49,593 nucleotides of DNA, from positions 1 through 49,593 of the forward strand of contig JASHRC010000222.1 in NCBI GenBank assembly GCA_030037525.1. The letters are read 5' to 3'. A program made the position numbers and the translations under genes. The notes under the pieces were generated by a model. The model saw only the letters and a program-made list of their open reading frames with translations, was not told the DNA's origin and made no database searches. Below are positions 35,566 through 45,900 of this stretch, piece by piece (position 1 is the first letter of the stretch; each line of letters begins with the position of its first letter). Source of the DNA: Candidatus Acidiferrales bacterium (GTDB taxonomy: Bacteria; Acidobacteriota; Terriglobia; Acidiferrales; UBA7541).

Positions 35566-36411
35566 GTGAGTAAGACTTCACCCGCAAAAGACGGCGGCGA
35601 CAAGCGCCGCAGCACGCGTTTAGCTCTGGTCCTGCCCATCAAGGTCAAGGGACTCGACGCCTTAAAGGAGCCGTTTTCCGAAGCCACCCGGACGATCATA
35701 GTGAGTTGCCACGGCTGCCGGTATCTTTCCCACACTTACGTTCCCAAGGGATCTTCCGTAACGCTGGAAATTCCCCGCGGAGATCCGAAGCGCCCGCCGC
35801 GGGAGGTCACCGCGAAGGTAGCTCATATCCAGCGGCCCAAAGCCGCGCGTGAAATGCTGCATATCGGACTGAACTTCGACGTGCCCGGAAACGTGTGGGA
35901 CATTCCGATGCCACCCGACGACTGGTTCCCGCTTCCCGGCGAGCCGATGTTTATGCTGGAAGAGCCGCCGCCTCCACCCGCGCCGCCCGTCGTGCCTCCG
36001 CCTGCGCCGGTTACGCTGACGGCATCGTGGGACGCAAGCGAGATCCTGGTGATGGCCGGCCGCGCTGAGGGGCGCGAAGCCGAACTCGCCGCTGCGCTCA
36101 AAATGGCCAAGACGGCCGTTGCGGTCGAACAGCCGGTCCGGCCTCAGCCGGAAGTGGTACACAGGTCGAGCGAAGAGCTCCACGAGAGGCTCGAAGAAGC
36201 GCTACGGGCATCGATTGAACGCCTGTCTGCATTCGCGGTCGAGAAGATTGTGGAACGCGCATCCGGGCATATGGCCGAAATCGTGGAAGAGGCCCGGAAG
36301 GCCTACCAGCAAGCAACCGAAGAGCTGGATCGAAAGATTCACAAAGCCGTGCGAGAGGCGCTCGATGGCGAGCGTCCGAACCGCCACGGCCGCGGCCGGC
36401 GTCGGCGGTAG
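35566..36411 (+). CDS. PilZ-like domain protein with Pro-rich linker and coiled coil
   Basis: 281 residues from GTG 35566, with GAGG five bases upstream. Residues about 10-115 look like a PilZ-like beta-barrel (DKRRSTRLALVLPIKVKG, then VTLEIPRGDPKRPPREVTAK and HIGLNFDVPG). A proline-rich linker (about 133-147), then a long Glu/Ala helix predicted to form a coiled coil (about 195-265), and a basic tail GRGRRRR. The RxxxR motif is RRSTR, but the NxSxxG motif is replaced by VSCHGC, so c-di-GMP binding is doubtful. Architecture otherwise unrecognised. Confidence 0.65.
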   Translation: MSKTSPAKDGGDKRRSTRLALVLPIKVKGLDALKEPFSEATRTIIVSCHGCRYLSHTYVPKGSSVTLEIPRGDPKRPPREVTAKVAHIQRPKAAREMLHIGLNFDVPGNVWDIPMPPDDWFPLPGEPMFMLEEPPPPPAPPVVPPPAPVTLTASWDASEILVMAGRAEGREAELAAALKMAKTAVAVEQPVRPQPEVVHRSSEELHERLEEALRASIERLSAFAVEKIVERASGHMAEIVEEARKAYQQATEELDRKIHKAVREALDGERPNRHGRGRRRR

Positions 36412-36447
36412 GGCCCGCCGAAATCTAGTGCTATCATTCCCGCCAGC

Positions 36448-37719
36448 ATGCAAAAGTCCCTCATTTTTCTGGTCTGCGCCTGGGGTCTGGCCGCCCAATC
36501 CCAATCTGCGCCTTCGCCCGCAACCGTGCTCAAGGCCGCGCGCTTGCTCGACGTGGAAGCGGGGAGGATCATCGCACCGGGCGAAGTGCTAGTCGAACGG
36601 GACCGAATCGTCGAAGCCGGCTCCTCGGTGTCGCATCCTGCAGGCGCCCAGATGATTGACCTGGGCGACACGACGCTTCTGCCCGGGCTCATCGACGCAC
36701 ATGTCCATCTGTTTTTGCATCCCGGCGCCGAAGACATGCAGACCATCGAAGAATCGGTGCCCGAGCGCACGATCATGGCGACCCTGGCCGCCCGCAACGA
36801 TCTGCTCGCGGGTTTCACCGCCGAGCGCGACATGGGCACCGAAGGTGCCGGCTCTGCCGATACGGCCGTCCGCGATGCGATCAATGCCGGCCGCATCCCA
36901 GGGCCGCGTCTGCGTATCAGCGGCAACGCCATCAATATCCTCGGCGGTCACGAAGATGCCATCGGCTACAACCCGGCCCAGCATGTGCTGCCCAACGCCG
37001 ACTACGCAAATAATGCCGCCGAATTGATTGCCGTCATGCGCGAACAGTACAAGGAGGGCGCGGACTTCACCAAGATTTACCAGACCGGCCCGGATTCAGT
37101 CCACGACGGGCGGGCCTGGACGCCATATCAGTACACCGAGGAGGAATTGGCTCGGGCGGTCGATGAGGCCGCGCGTGTGGGCGGCCGCGTTGCCGTCCAC
37201 GCGACCGGCGAGCCCGGAGCGCTTTTCGCCGCGCAAGCCGGCGTCGTTTCGATCGACCATGCCAATCATCTGGACGGCGAAACGATCCGCCTGATGCGCG
37301 AAAAACACATTTTTGCCGTCCCCACTCTCACGATCTTTGAATACTTCGCCGAACATCCCGAGAAGCCCGAGACCGCCGCGCTCAGCCGCCAGCTATTCGA
37401 TCTCAAGGTGCGGGAATTTCCCAAGCAGGTTGCGGCAGGGGTGCCCATGGCCGTCGGCTCCGATGTCGGCCCATTCCCGCACGGAACACAGGCCCGCGAA
37501 TTGGAGCTGATGGTGAAATACGGAATGACTCCCCGGGCCGTGCTGGAGGCCGATCTTCTAAACGGCGCAAAACTGCTCGGCTGGGAGGGCCAGATCGGCG
37601 CGCTAAAGCCGGGTTACTACGCCGACGTGATCGCCGTCGCCGGCAATCCTCTGGAGGACATTGGCGCGCTCGAGAAGGTCGTTTTTGTGATGAAAGGCGG
37701 CGTCGTCTACCGAAAATGA
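36448..37719 (+). CDS. secreted metal-dependent amidohydrolase
   Basis: 423 residues with a short signal peptide (about 1-16). The amidohydrolase metal sites are visible: HVH (85-87) after PGLIDA, a probable carboxylated Lys in DFTKIYQ, His in AVHATGE and in DHANHLD, and Asp in GSDVGPFPHG. It resembles imidazolonepropionase-like / Xaa-Pro dipeptidase-type amidohydrolases that cleave cyclic amides or dipeptides. The C-terminus returns to the small beta domain (PGYYADVIAVAGNPL). It follows the PilZ-like gene by 36 bases on the same strand. Confidence 0.88.
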   Translation: MQKSLIFLVCAWGLAAQSQSAPSPATVLKAARLLDVEAGRIIAPGEVLVERDRIVEAGSSVSHPAGAQMIDLGDTTLLPGLIDAHVHLFLHPGAEDMQTIEESVPERTIMATLAARNDLLAGFTAERDMGTEGAGSADTAVRDAINAGRIPGPRLRISGNAINILGGHEDAIGYNPAQHVLPNADYANNAAELIAVMREQYKEGADFTKIYQTGPDSVHDGRAWTPYQYTEEELARAVDEAARVGGRVAVHATGEPGALFAAQAGVVSIDHANHLDGETIRLMREKHIFAVPTLTIFEYFAEHPEKPETAALSRQLFDLKVREFPKQVAAGVPMAVGSDVGPFPHGTQARELELMVKYGMTPRAVLEADLLNGAKLLGWEGQIGALKPGYYADVIAVAGNPLEDIGALEKVVFVMKGGVVYRK

Positions 37720-37726
37720 CTCCGTG

Positions 37727-39070
37727 CTACGGACGGGAAGCGCCGCCCAGGACGCGGTGGATGAGCGGGCGGGCCGACACGGGTCGATCTCCGATCGCGT
37801 AGCTTTGGGCGACCCGCTGCTTGGCTAGAGTAGCGCGAGACGGGGAGTTGTAGTCCAGGGTCGCCAGAGGCTCGCCAGCCGAGACCTGATCGCCGACTTT
37901 CTTGTGCAGGACGATTCCGACCGCGGGGTCAATGGAGTCTTCCTTCCTTTCGCGGCCGCCACCCAAAATCACGCACGCAGTTCCGACCGTTTCGCACTCA
38001 ATCTTGCGAACATAGCCGCTCTCTGGGCTCGGCACGTCCACCCTATGTTTCCCCCGCGGCAGCCTTTCGGGATCGTCGATTACGCCGGGATCGCCGCCCT
38101 GCAGGGCGATCATCTCGCGAAATTTTTCCAGCGCCTGGCCCGAGCGAATCAGCCCTTCGGCGAGCTGCTTGCCCTCGGCGAGGGTGCCGGCGCGGCGGCC
38201 GAGATGAAACATCCATGCCGCCAGTTCCAGCGAGAGTTCGCGCAGGTCAGCCGGGCCGCCTCCGCCCAGCGCCTGGATCGACTCTCTGACTTCGAGCGAG
38301 TTGCCGACCGCAAGGCCAAGAGGTTGGTCCATGTCGGTGATGAGCGCGACGGTTTGGGTGCCCATGCGCTGGCCCGCGTCAACCATCAGCTCGGCCAGCG
38401 AAGCCGCCTCCTCGAGTGTTTTCATGAAGGCGCCCGACCCGGTCTTCACGTCGAGAACCAGCGCGTCGATGCCTTCGGCCAGTTTCTTGCTCATGATCGA
38501 AGCGCAGATGAGCTGCGAGCTCTCGATGGTGCCCGTGACGTCGCGCAGAGCATAGAATTTTCGGTCGGCGGGAGCGATTTCGGCGGTCTGGCCGATCATC
38601 GAACAGCCGCAGGCACCAAGCACCTGGCGAAAGCGTTCGAGCGAAAGATCGACCCGAAAGCCGGGGATCGACTCGAGCTTGTCGAGAGTGCCGCCAGTGT
38701 GGCCGAGGCCGCGTCCGCTGATCATCGGGACGATGAGCCCGCCGGCGGCGACCAGGGGAGCCAAGATGAGCGAGGTTTTGTCGCCGACGCCGCCGGTTGA
38801 ATGTTTGTCGACCTTCGCGGCGGCGAATTCGGCAAGGTCGAGCACTTCGCCCGAGCGCAGCATCGCCTCTGTCAGCGCGGCGGTCTCGGCGCGGCTCAGC
38901 CCGCGAATGAGCGCGGCCATCAGCCAAGCGGAGATTTGATAATCGGGAATTTCACCGCGCACTGACCCCATGACGAGGTGGGTGATTTCCGCTCGAGAGA
39001 GCTCGCGTCCATCGCGCTTGCGGCGGATCACTTCGGTGGTGCGGATGGCGGTGTCTTCCGGGGCACTCAA
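37727..39070 (-). CDS. deoA: thymidine / pyrimidine-nucleoside phosphorylase
   Basis: 447 residues, usual size. The phosphate loop KHSTGGVGDKTS (89-100) and the family signature SGRGLGHTGGTLDKLE are intact. It converts thymidine or deoxyuridine plus phosphate to base and deoxyribose 1-phosphate. Its start overlaps the end of cdd by four bases (ATGA), so the two are one operon; divergent from them is deoC. Together they deaminate deoxycytidine, release deoxyribose phosphate and cleave it; the phosphopentomutase needed between is not in the window. Confidence 0.95.
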   Translation of the reverse strand: MSAPEDTAIRTTEVIRRKRDGRELSRAEITHLVMGSVRGEIPDYQISAWLMAALIRGLSRAETAALTEAMLRSGEVLDLAEFAAAKVDKHSTGGVGDKTSLILAPLVAAGGLIVPMISGRGLGHTGGTLDKLESIPGFRVDLSLERFRQVLGACGCSMIGQTAEIAPADRKFYALRDVTGTIESSQLICASIMSKKLAEGIDALVLDVKTGSGAFMKTLEEAASLAELMVDAGQRMGTQTVALITDMDQPLGLAVGNSLEVRESIQALGGGGPADLRELSLELAAWMFHLGRRAGTLAEGKQLAEGLIRSGQALEKFREMIALQGGDPGVIDDPERLPRGKHRVDVPSPESGYVRKIECETVGTACVILGGGRERKEDSIDPAVGIVLHKKVGDQVSAGEPLATLDYNSPSRATLAKQRVAQSYAIGDRPVSARPLIHRVLGGASRP

Positions 39071-39480
39071 CGGAGGCGGAATCCCTCCGGCAGAAGCTTT
39101 TCGATGGGAAGTTCCTGCCAGCCTGTTTGACTGAGGAAAATGACCGTTGAATTCGGACCAAATTCATAGATTACTTGGCGGCAGGCGCCGCACGGCGAAC
39201 AAGGGGTGCCCTCGCGACTGGCCACGGCGATCGCTTGAATTTTCATTTGCGGGCCAACCCCGGCCACGGCCGAAAAGATCGCCGAACGTTCCGCGCAGTT
39301 GGTAAGTCCGTAGGACGAGTTTTCCACATTGCAGCCGGTAAAAAGGGCGCCGGAGGTGGTCAGGAGCGCCGCGCCCACTTGAAATTTTGAGTAAGGCGCG
39401 TAGGCGCTTCGCCGGGCGGAGCGCGCAGCTGCAAGCAGGCGCTCGCGAGTTCCGCGCTTGGATCGGGGACGAGCCGTCAT
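39067..39480 (-). CDS. cdd: cytidine deaminase
   Basis: 137 residues, the homotetrameric short type. Zinc ligands and catalytic Glu are in NCAERSA (Cys62, Glu64) and PCGAC (Cys97, Cys100). SAYAPYSKFQVGAAL and GCNVENSSYG are also typical. It hydrolyses cytidine or deoxycytidine to (deoxy)uridine. Only 45 bases separate it from the divergent deoC start, so a shared control region is likely. Confidence 0.95.
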   Translation of the reverse strand: MTARPRSKRGTRERLLAAARSARRSAYAPYSKFQVGAALLTTSGALFTGCNVENSSYGLTNCAERSAIFSAVAGVGPQMKIQAIAVASREGTPCSPCGACRQVIYEFGPNSTVIFLSQTGWQELPIEKLLPEGFRLR

Positions 39481-39525
39481 CTGCCGGTGCGTTCTTCCGG
39501 GCTAGCGTAGTAAGATTCTCCGTTT

Positions 39526-40242
39526 ATGTCGAGCCGAAATTCAGGGGTCGATCGCCAAGGGATCGGGCCGGGCTGGCAAGCTGTGGCGAAAATGATCGAC
39601 CACACCCTTCTGCGCCCCGACGCCAGGCCCGATGAGATCGTCCGGCTGTGCCAGCAAGCGCGCGAATACGGCTTCGGCGCCGTGGTGATCAATCCCTGCT
39701 ATGTGGCGCTGGCACACAAGCAGCTCGAGAGGAGCGGGGTGAAGGTGGGCGCTGTGGTGGGATTCCCCTTTGGCGCAACGCTCACCAGCGTGAAGGTGTT
39801 CGAAGCCCAAGAGGCGATCAAGCTCGGCGCGAGTGAGATCGATATGGTGATCGCGATCGGCGCGCTCAAGGCGGGCGAGAGGGACAGGGTCTTTGCGGAT
39901 GTTGAAGGCGTGGCCGAAGCAGTTCACGCGCGCGGAGGGCTCCTGAAAGTGATCCTGGAAACGGGACTCCTCACGGATGAAGAAAAAGTGTTGGCTTGCC
40001 AGATCGCTGAACAAGCGCGAGCGGACTTTGTCAAGACCTCCACGGGATTTCTCGGGGGCGGCGCGAAGGTGGAGGACGTTCGCTTGATGCGGAGGGCGGT
40101 CAGGATCGGGGTGAAGGCGTCGGGCGGGATTCGCAGCGCCGCCGATGCGCGTCGGATGATCGAGGCAGGAGCCGACAGGCTGGGAACGAGCAGCGGAGTC
40201 GAGATCGTCACTGAACTGCGCGAGCAAGCAGCCGAACGCTGA
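39526..40242 (+). CDS. deoC: deoxyribose-phosphate aldolase
   Basis: 238 residues, TIM barrel. Schiff-base Lys170 in FVKTSTGF, second Lys197 in GVKASGGIR, and Asp106 in SEIDMVI are present. It cleaves 2-deoxyribose 5-phosphate to glyceraldehyde 3-phosphate and acetaldehyde. It is divergent from cdd-deoA. The last codons (ELREQAAER) overlap, in another frame, the beginning of a subtilisin remnant, so the natural C-terminus may have been changed by that junction; the barrel itself is complete. Confidence 0.95.
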   Translation: MSSRNSGVDRQGIGPGWQAVAKMIDHTLLRPDARPDEIVRLCQQAREYGFGAVVINPCYVALAHKQLERSGVKVGAVVGFPFGATLTSVKVFEAQEAIKLGASEIDMVIAIGALKAGERDRVFADVEGVAEAVHARGGLLKVILETGLLTDEEKVLACQIAEQARADFVKTSTGFLGGGAKVEDVRLMRRAVRIGVKASGGIRSAADARRMIEAGADRLGTSSGVEIVTELREQAAER

Positions 40243-40565
40243 AAGCGACGCTTGCCCTGGCGTTGGCCGGGCTGCACGCGCCGAGCGGCCTGTGGGATGA
40301 CACGCCAGTCACCTATTACGGCACGACCGTCCCGGCGGGATACGTGAACCAGCCCGCTGTCAGCGTCGTGAGCCTCTCCCAGGCCCACAGCACGTTCAAC
40401 GTGAGCGGCGCGGGGATCATCGCGGATATTGACACGGGAGTTGACCCCACACACCCGGCCCTCCAGGGTGTGTTGCTCGAGGGGTACGACTTTAGGAGAA
40501 ACCAGCCGGGCGGATCGGAGATGAATGACATCCCCGAGTCCAGCCCGCCCTCATGCAATTCCTGC
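40215..40565 (+). pseudogene. N-terminal remnant of a subtilisin-like (S8) protease
   Basis: An open frame without a good start reads [17 protein letters not shown] (signal-like), VTYYGTTVPAGYVNQPA, then AGIIADIDTGVDPTHPAL and GYDFRRNQPGGSEMND. The DTGVDPTHP box carries the catalytic Asp of subtilases, and the later segment matches acidobacterial secreted S8 enzymes. The His and Ser boxes are absent: after about 40565 the frame loses all similarity. The first codons overlap the 3-prime end of deoC. A truncated relic. Confidence 0.7.
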
Positions 40566-41048
40566 GAACCGGTGTTTGTCGGGAGGCAAGCGGGACGCAA
40601 TTCGATCCCGACGTGGTGCGTCATTTCCTTCCGCTTGCTCAGGCAGAGGTATCGGCTGTGTTCGCTGCCGCCGGAACCACTGTTTCGGCAGTCCTGTGAT
40701 TCCAGGAACACGTCCCGAATATCGCGAGTACCGCAATCTTCTTATTTGTTTCGCCACTCTTTCTCCTCTGGGCTCTGGCCGTCAATCGAGTAAATCTTTC
40801 CAACAGCAGTAAATCCGGCCATATCAACATGTAAGCACCCTCTGTCAACCGCCGCAATCAGCGAGGCTTAGAACCGAAGAGTTGTGGAAGCAGACGTGCA
40901 CCGCGCCTAGTTGGCCGCTCGGGCGCTGCTAACCGTCTCGGTTTGCCAGCTCTTTCGCGGGGCTTGGTGGCCGGTTTCGCTTCTGCCCTTTCCGGGTTGC
41001 GCGTCGCCACCCCGGACTGCTCGCCGGTTATTTCTGAGGGGTTATGAG
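40566..41048. other. long intergenic region, no gene recognised
   Basis: About 480 bases between the subtilase relic and the ABC exporter. Several short frames exist on both strands, but none has a ribosome binding site with a recognisable product. It must hold the promoter of the exporter operon. Confidence 0.45.
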
Positions 41049-42887
41049 ATGGACCAAGCGTCTAGCTCAGTTCGAAGCCAGAGTCCGACTTCCAGGTGGC
41101 ATGACCGAATCAAGGCGCTTGGGAACATTCCTCCCATTTTCCGAATGGTTTGGGAGTCGGCGCCGAAGGCTGTCACCGCCGGATTGCTCTTCCGATTCCT
41201 GGTGGCTTTGACGCCCGTTGCCCTGCTGGCTGTAACGCGATACATCATCGACTCGCTCTACCGCTTCCTGTCGCACGAACAAGCCCTTCCTGGGTACTTC
41301 TGGTGGTTGGTCGCGCTGGAATTCGCATTGGCGTGTTTGGCGACCCTCCTGGGCCGGCTTGTTGATTTTTGTGACAGCGTGCTCGCGGACAAGTTTGTCC
41401 GTCACATCAGCACCAAGATCATGGAGCACGCTTCGCGGCTCGACCTGACGCTCTATGAGGATCCCGCCTTTTGCGACAAGATGGAGCGCGCCCGAGTTCA
41501 GGGGACCGACCGCGTGATGATGATTCAGATGATCGGTCGCCTGATCGGGCAAGCGATTACCACCGTCAGCTTGGCAGCCGGGATCTTTTTCTACTCACCG
41601 TGGCTGTTGCTGTTCTTGGTCCTCTGTGTGGTGCCCGCATTCCTGGGCGAAACGCATTTCGCCTTTCTTGGCTATTCACTGAATTTCGAGCAGACCCCGG
41701 CGCGCCGCCTGCTCGAGTACCTCCGTGTCCTTGGCGGCAGCAAGGAGAGCGCCAAGGAGTTGAAGCTGTTCGGTCTGGGTCCGTTCCTGGTAGGGCGGTA
41801 CAAGAACCTCTCCGACGAGCTTCACCGCGAGACCGTTCAGCTAGCCAAGCGCCGCCTGGTGAGCGGCTCTCTGCTGACGCTGCTCGGTACGGTGGGCTAC
41901 TATGGGACCTACGCCTACGTTATCTACCGAACCGTGCAGGGGGCTTTGAGCTTGGGCCAATTGACCTTCCTCGCGGGGGCCATTGCCGGTGCCAGCACAA
42001 ATATTCAAACGCTGTTCTCCACGTTCTCTGGCATCGCCGACCAGGCTCTGTTCTTAACCGACCTGCTCGAATTTCTTGCCGTTCGGCCGCGGGTGATTTC
42101 CAAACCCGGCGCCCTTTCGACGCCGCGCCCGATTCGGCAGGGAATCGAGTTTCGCAATGTGTCATTTGCTTACCCCTCGAACCCCCAGCTGGTGCTGCGC
42201 GGCATCCACCTTCACCTTTCGCCCGGGGAGCGCCTGGCTTTGGTGGGAGAAAACGGGCAGGGAAAGACCACCATCGCCAAGTTGATCACCCGTCTGTACG
42301 ATCCGACCGAAGGCGAGATCCTGCTCGACGGTCGGGACCTGCGCGAGTACGACTTGGAAGACCTGTGGAAGGAAGTCGGTGTGATTTTTCAAGACTTCAT
42401 GCGCTATGACATGACGGCGCAGGAAAACATCGGCATGGGGCGCGTCGAAGTCGCGAGCAACCGATTTCAGATTCGGGCCGCAGCCATCAAGAGTTATGCC
42501 GAGAACCTGATCACGAAACTGCCGAAAGGCTACGACCAATTGCTCGGCTGCCGCTTTGAGGGCGGCGTTGAGCTCTCGGGCGGAGAGTGGCAGAAGATTG
42601 CACTGGCCCGGGCCCACCTGCGCGATGCGCAGCTGCTGATCCTGGACGAGCCCACCGCGGCGCTCGATGCACGCTCCGAGCACGAGATTTTTGAGCGCTT
42701 CACGGAGCTTGTACGGGGCAAGATGACGATCTTGATTTCGCATCGCTTCTCGACGGTTCGGATGGCCGATCGCATTCTGGTTCTGAAGGGCGGTCGCATC
42801 GCCGAACAAGGGTCGCATGATCAACTGGTGAAAAAAGGCGGCCACTACGCGGAGATGTTCGAGCTGCAGGCCGCCGGCTATCGGTAA
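41049..42887 (+). CDS. ABC exporter, fused permease and ATPase (possible glucan exporter)
   Basis: 612 residues from ATG 41049, with GAGGGG eight bases upstream; a longer frame lacks support. Six membrane helices (about 30-330) followed by the nucleotide-binding domain: Walker A GENGQGKTT (about 400), signature LSGGEWQK (about 509), Walker B LLILDEP (about 530) and the switch His in ISHRFSTV. It is a type IV half-transporter that would act as a homodimer. It is 21 bases before the cyclic-glucan-synthase-like gene, the same pairing as NdvA/ChvA with NdvB/ChvB, so glucan export is a reasonable inference; sequence alone does not prove it. Confidence 0.9.
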   Translation: MDQASSSVRSQSPTSRWHDRIKALGNIPPIFRMVWESAPKAVTAGLLFRFLVALTPVALLAVTRYIIDSLYRFLSHEQALPGYFWWLVALEFALACLATLLGRLVDFCDSVLADKFVRHISTKIMEHASRLDLTLYEDPAFCDKMERARVQGTDRVMMIQMIGRLIGQAITTVSLAAGIFFYSPWLLLFLVLCVVPAFLGETHFAFLGYSLNFEQTPARRLLEYLRVLGGSKESAKELKLFGLGPFLVGRYKNLSDELHRETVQLAKRRLVSGSLLTLLGTVGYYGTYAYVIYRTVQGALSLGQLTFLAGAIAGASTNIQTLFSTFSGIADQALFLTDLLEFLAVRPRVISKPGALSTPRPIRQGIEFRNVSFAYPSNPQLVLRGIHLHLSPGERLALVGENGQGKTTIAKLITRLYDPTEGEILLDGRDLREYDLEDLWKEVGVIFQDFMRYDMTAQENIGMGRVEVASNRFQIRAAAIKSYAENLITKLPKGYDQLLGCRFEGGVELSGGEWQKIALARAHLRDAQLLILDEPTAALDARSEHEIFERFTELVRGKMTILISHRFSTVRMADRILVLKGGRIAEQGSHDQLVKKGGHYAEMFELQAAGYR

Positions 42888-42908
42888 AGAAAGCGTAAGC
42901 GGATTGCA

Positions 42909-45900
42909 ATGGCTACGGTTGAACAGTACCCACTCAATCTGACGCTGCTGGTTCCTGCGCCGGAACCGGCCGTCGCTTCCGGGCCGGCTACGGGCGACGG
43001 AAGGAAGTTTGATTTCTGGCTGCGCGCACTCGAGCGCTGGGAACCGGTTGAGGCCGGAGATTCCGCCGACGCCCTGGAGGGCAGCTGGAAGGCTGCTTCG
43101 AAACGAATCGCCGAGACCGCTGAACAGTTGCGGCAAGTCATCGCGACGGGAAAAGTCCTGCGGGGCGAAGCACGGGTCCTCTCTGACAACCTCACTCTCC
43201 TTCGCGCCGCCCTGGACGAGGCCCACGCCGGCATCGAAGCTGCCCGCAAGCTTCCGCGTGCAAGACAGAAGGTCTCAAACGAGATCGTGCCGCGCGCTTT
43301 TTCGCTCGCTACCACGTATCTCGAATCGGCTCTGTATGCCTTCGATGAACATGATTTCGGAGAGTTTCTTGCGGCCGCCCAGCGGAGTGTTCCGGTTCGC
43401 ATGGCCGAACTGTGGAGCCTCAAGGCCTTTCTCTCGCTCGTGCTTCTCTCGGAAATTGCCAACCTGATTTCCAGACCGATTGCTGCTGCCACCTGCGACT
43501 TTGCGGGCTTTCCCGATTCCGAACTCCGTTTGCCGGCGCTTGTCGAAAGCCTCCGGACGCTCGCTGATTTACAGTGGAAGGGGTTTTTCGAGCGCTACGC
43601 CTCGAGTGAGCAGATTCTGCGCGAAGACCCTTTCGGTGCTTACGAGGGGATGGATTTTGAGAGTCGCGAAGCCTATCGCACGGTCGTTGCCGATCTGGCC
43701 GAGCACTCGGATAGGACCGAGCAGGAAATCGCCCGGTCCGCCGTCAACCTGGCCGAAACGGCCAAACGATCCCGCGGCCAGAGCGCCAGAACGAAGGAAC
43801 GCACAACCCATGTGGGCTACTACTTGATGGGCCCGGGACAAGCTCGCCTGAAAGCCAAAATTGGATATCGGCCGCCATTTCTTCGGCGCATCCGGGAAGA
43901 ACTGTTGCGGTGGCCGGACTTCTTCTACCTCATCGGAATCGAACTGGCTACCCTGGCGGCGCTCGGGTTGTTGGCGAGTTTCTCGCACCTGCCCCCGCTC
44001 CCACTGGTGCTCTTCCTGGTGTTGCCGGCCATTGAGTGCGCCGTGGCGATCCTGAATCTGGTGGCTACGCGCTGGTTTCCTCCCCGGCGCCTCCCCAGGC
44101 TCGATTTTTCCAAGGGAATACCAGACGACTCGGCCGCTTTGGTAGCCGTTCCGATCCTGTTGACCAGCGAGGCGCAGGTGCGGGCTGCCGTTCAGGGTCT
44201 GGAAATTCGGTTCTTGGCCAATCGGGACAAAAACCTGCACTTTGCGCTTCTCACCGATCTCCCCGACTCGAGCGAGGAATTCGATGATCAGGACCGGCTT
44301 GCCGGTTTTTGCTCAGAACTGATCGAGCAGCTCAACCGGAAATACGCCCACGCCCAGAAAGGTTCCTTCTTTCAATTCCATCGAAACCGCACCTACAACC
44401 CCTCGGAAGGGCTATGGATGGGTTGGGAAAGAAAACGGGGGAAACTGCTGGATCTCAACCGATTCCTTCTCCGCCAAAGCGATCGGTTCCCGATTAAAGT
44501 GGGGAATTTGTCGCTTCTCGCTCGCATCCGCTACGTGATTACGCTCGATCTCGACACGCAGCTGCCGGCCGACGCGGGCCGTCGCCTCGTGGGAACGATT
44601 GCGCATCCGCTGAACCGGCCGGTGATCGATCCCGCCACCGATACGGTCGTCGAGGGATACGGCATTCTGCAGCCGCGCGTCGATATCAGCATTCGCTCGG
44701 CGAGCCGTTCTCGCTTCGCTGCTCTTCTTTCCGGGGACACCGGAGTCGACTTCTATACGCGGGCCGTTTCTAACGTGTACCAGGACCTGTTCGGGGAAGG
44801 GATTTTTGCCGGCAAGGGCATTTATGACGTGGAGGCGTTTCAAAGAGTGCTCGAGCATCGTTTCCCTTGTAACGCGGTTCTCAGCCACGATTTGATCGAG
44901 GGCGTGTATGCCCGCACGGGCCTGGTTTCCGATATCGACGTAGTCGACGACTACCCCTCGCATTTCAGCGCCTACAGCCGCAGGAAACACCGCTGGGTCC
45001 GCGGCGACTGGCAGATCATTTTTGGGTTGTTCCCTCGGGTGCGCAACTCGTTCGGCAAGATGGTCCGAAATCCGCTCAGTCATATCTCGCGCTGGAAGAT
45101 CATTGACAACCTTCGCCGCAGCTTGATGGATCTGGCCATCTTCTTGGTTTTCCTCGGCGGATGGCTGTGGCTTCCGGGTAATCCGGCCTACTGGACGCTG
45201 GCGGCGCTTGCCATCATGTTGTTTCCGACGTGTTTCCAGTTCGTGTTCACGATTCTGACGGCCCGGGGCGCCTGGCTGGAGAGCCGCTTCTGGAAGAATC
45301 TGGTGGCTGACTTTGCCAGCGGACAGTCCCGCGTGTTCTTCCGTCTGACGTTTCTCTGCCACCAGACGTTTGTGAGCGTTGACGCGGTGGTGCGAACGCT
45401 GGTTCGCATGAAGTTTACCCACAAGAGGTTGCTGCAGTGGGAGACGGCAGCCGATGCCGAGGTGGGCACCGGACACAGTCTCGTGGATGTCTACCTGCGA
45501 TGGAGCCCGGTCATCGCCGTGGCCATCGGCGCGCTGGCCTTCTTGGTTCGCCCGGCCGCTCTCGGCCCCGCGCTCCCGATCCTGATTCTGTGGGCGGCGT
45601 CCAACAGCATCTCGAAATGGCTCGACAAGCCTCCGCGGCCCGGCGAGTCGCGCATCCGCCTGGAGGATCGCGAGCTCATCAGAAACATGGCTCTCCGGAC
45701 CTGGCGCTTCTTCCGCGAGTACAGCTCCGCGGAAGAGAATTGGCTCATTCCTGACATCGTGCAGCAGACGCCTCCGCAGATTGCGCACCGCATTTCGACC
45801 ACGAATCTGGGCCTTTTGCTCAATGCCCGGCAGGCGGCGCTCGATTTTGGATTCCTCACGCTCGGTGAATTCACGCGAGACACCGGCCGCACGCTCCAGA

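Noticed and set aside
40639-40857. 72-codon minus-strand frame before the exporter
   Set aside because: No ribosome binding site and no recognisable domain; left as unassigned intergenic sequence.
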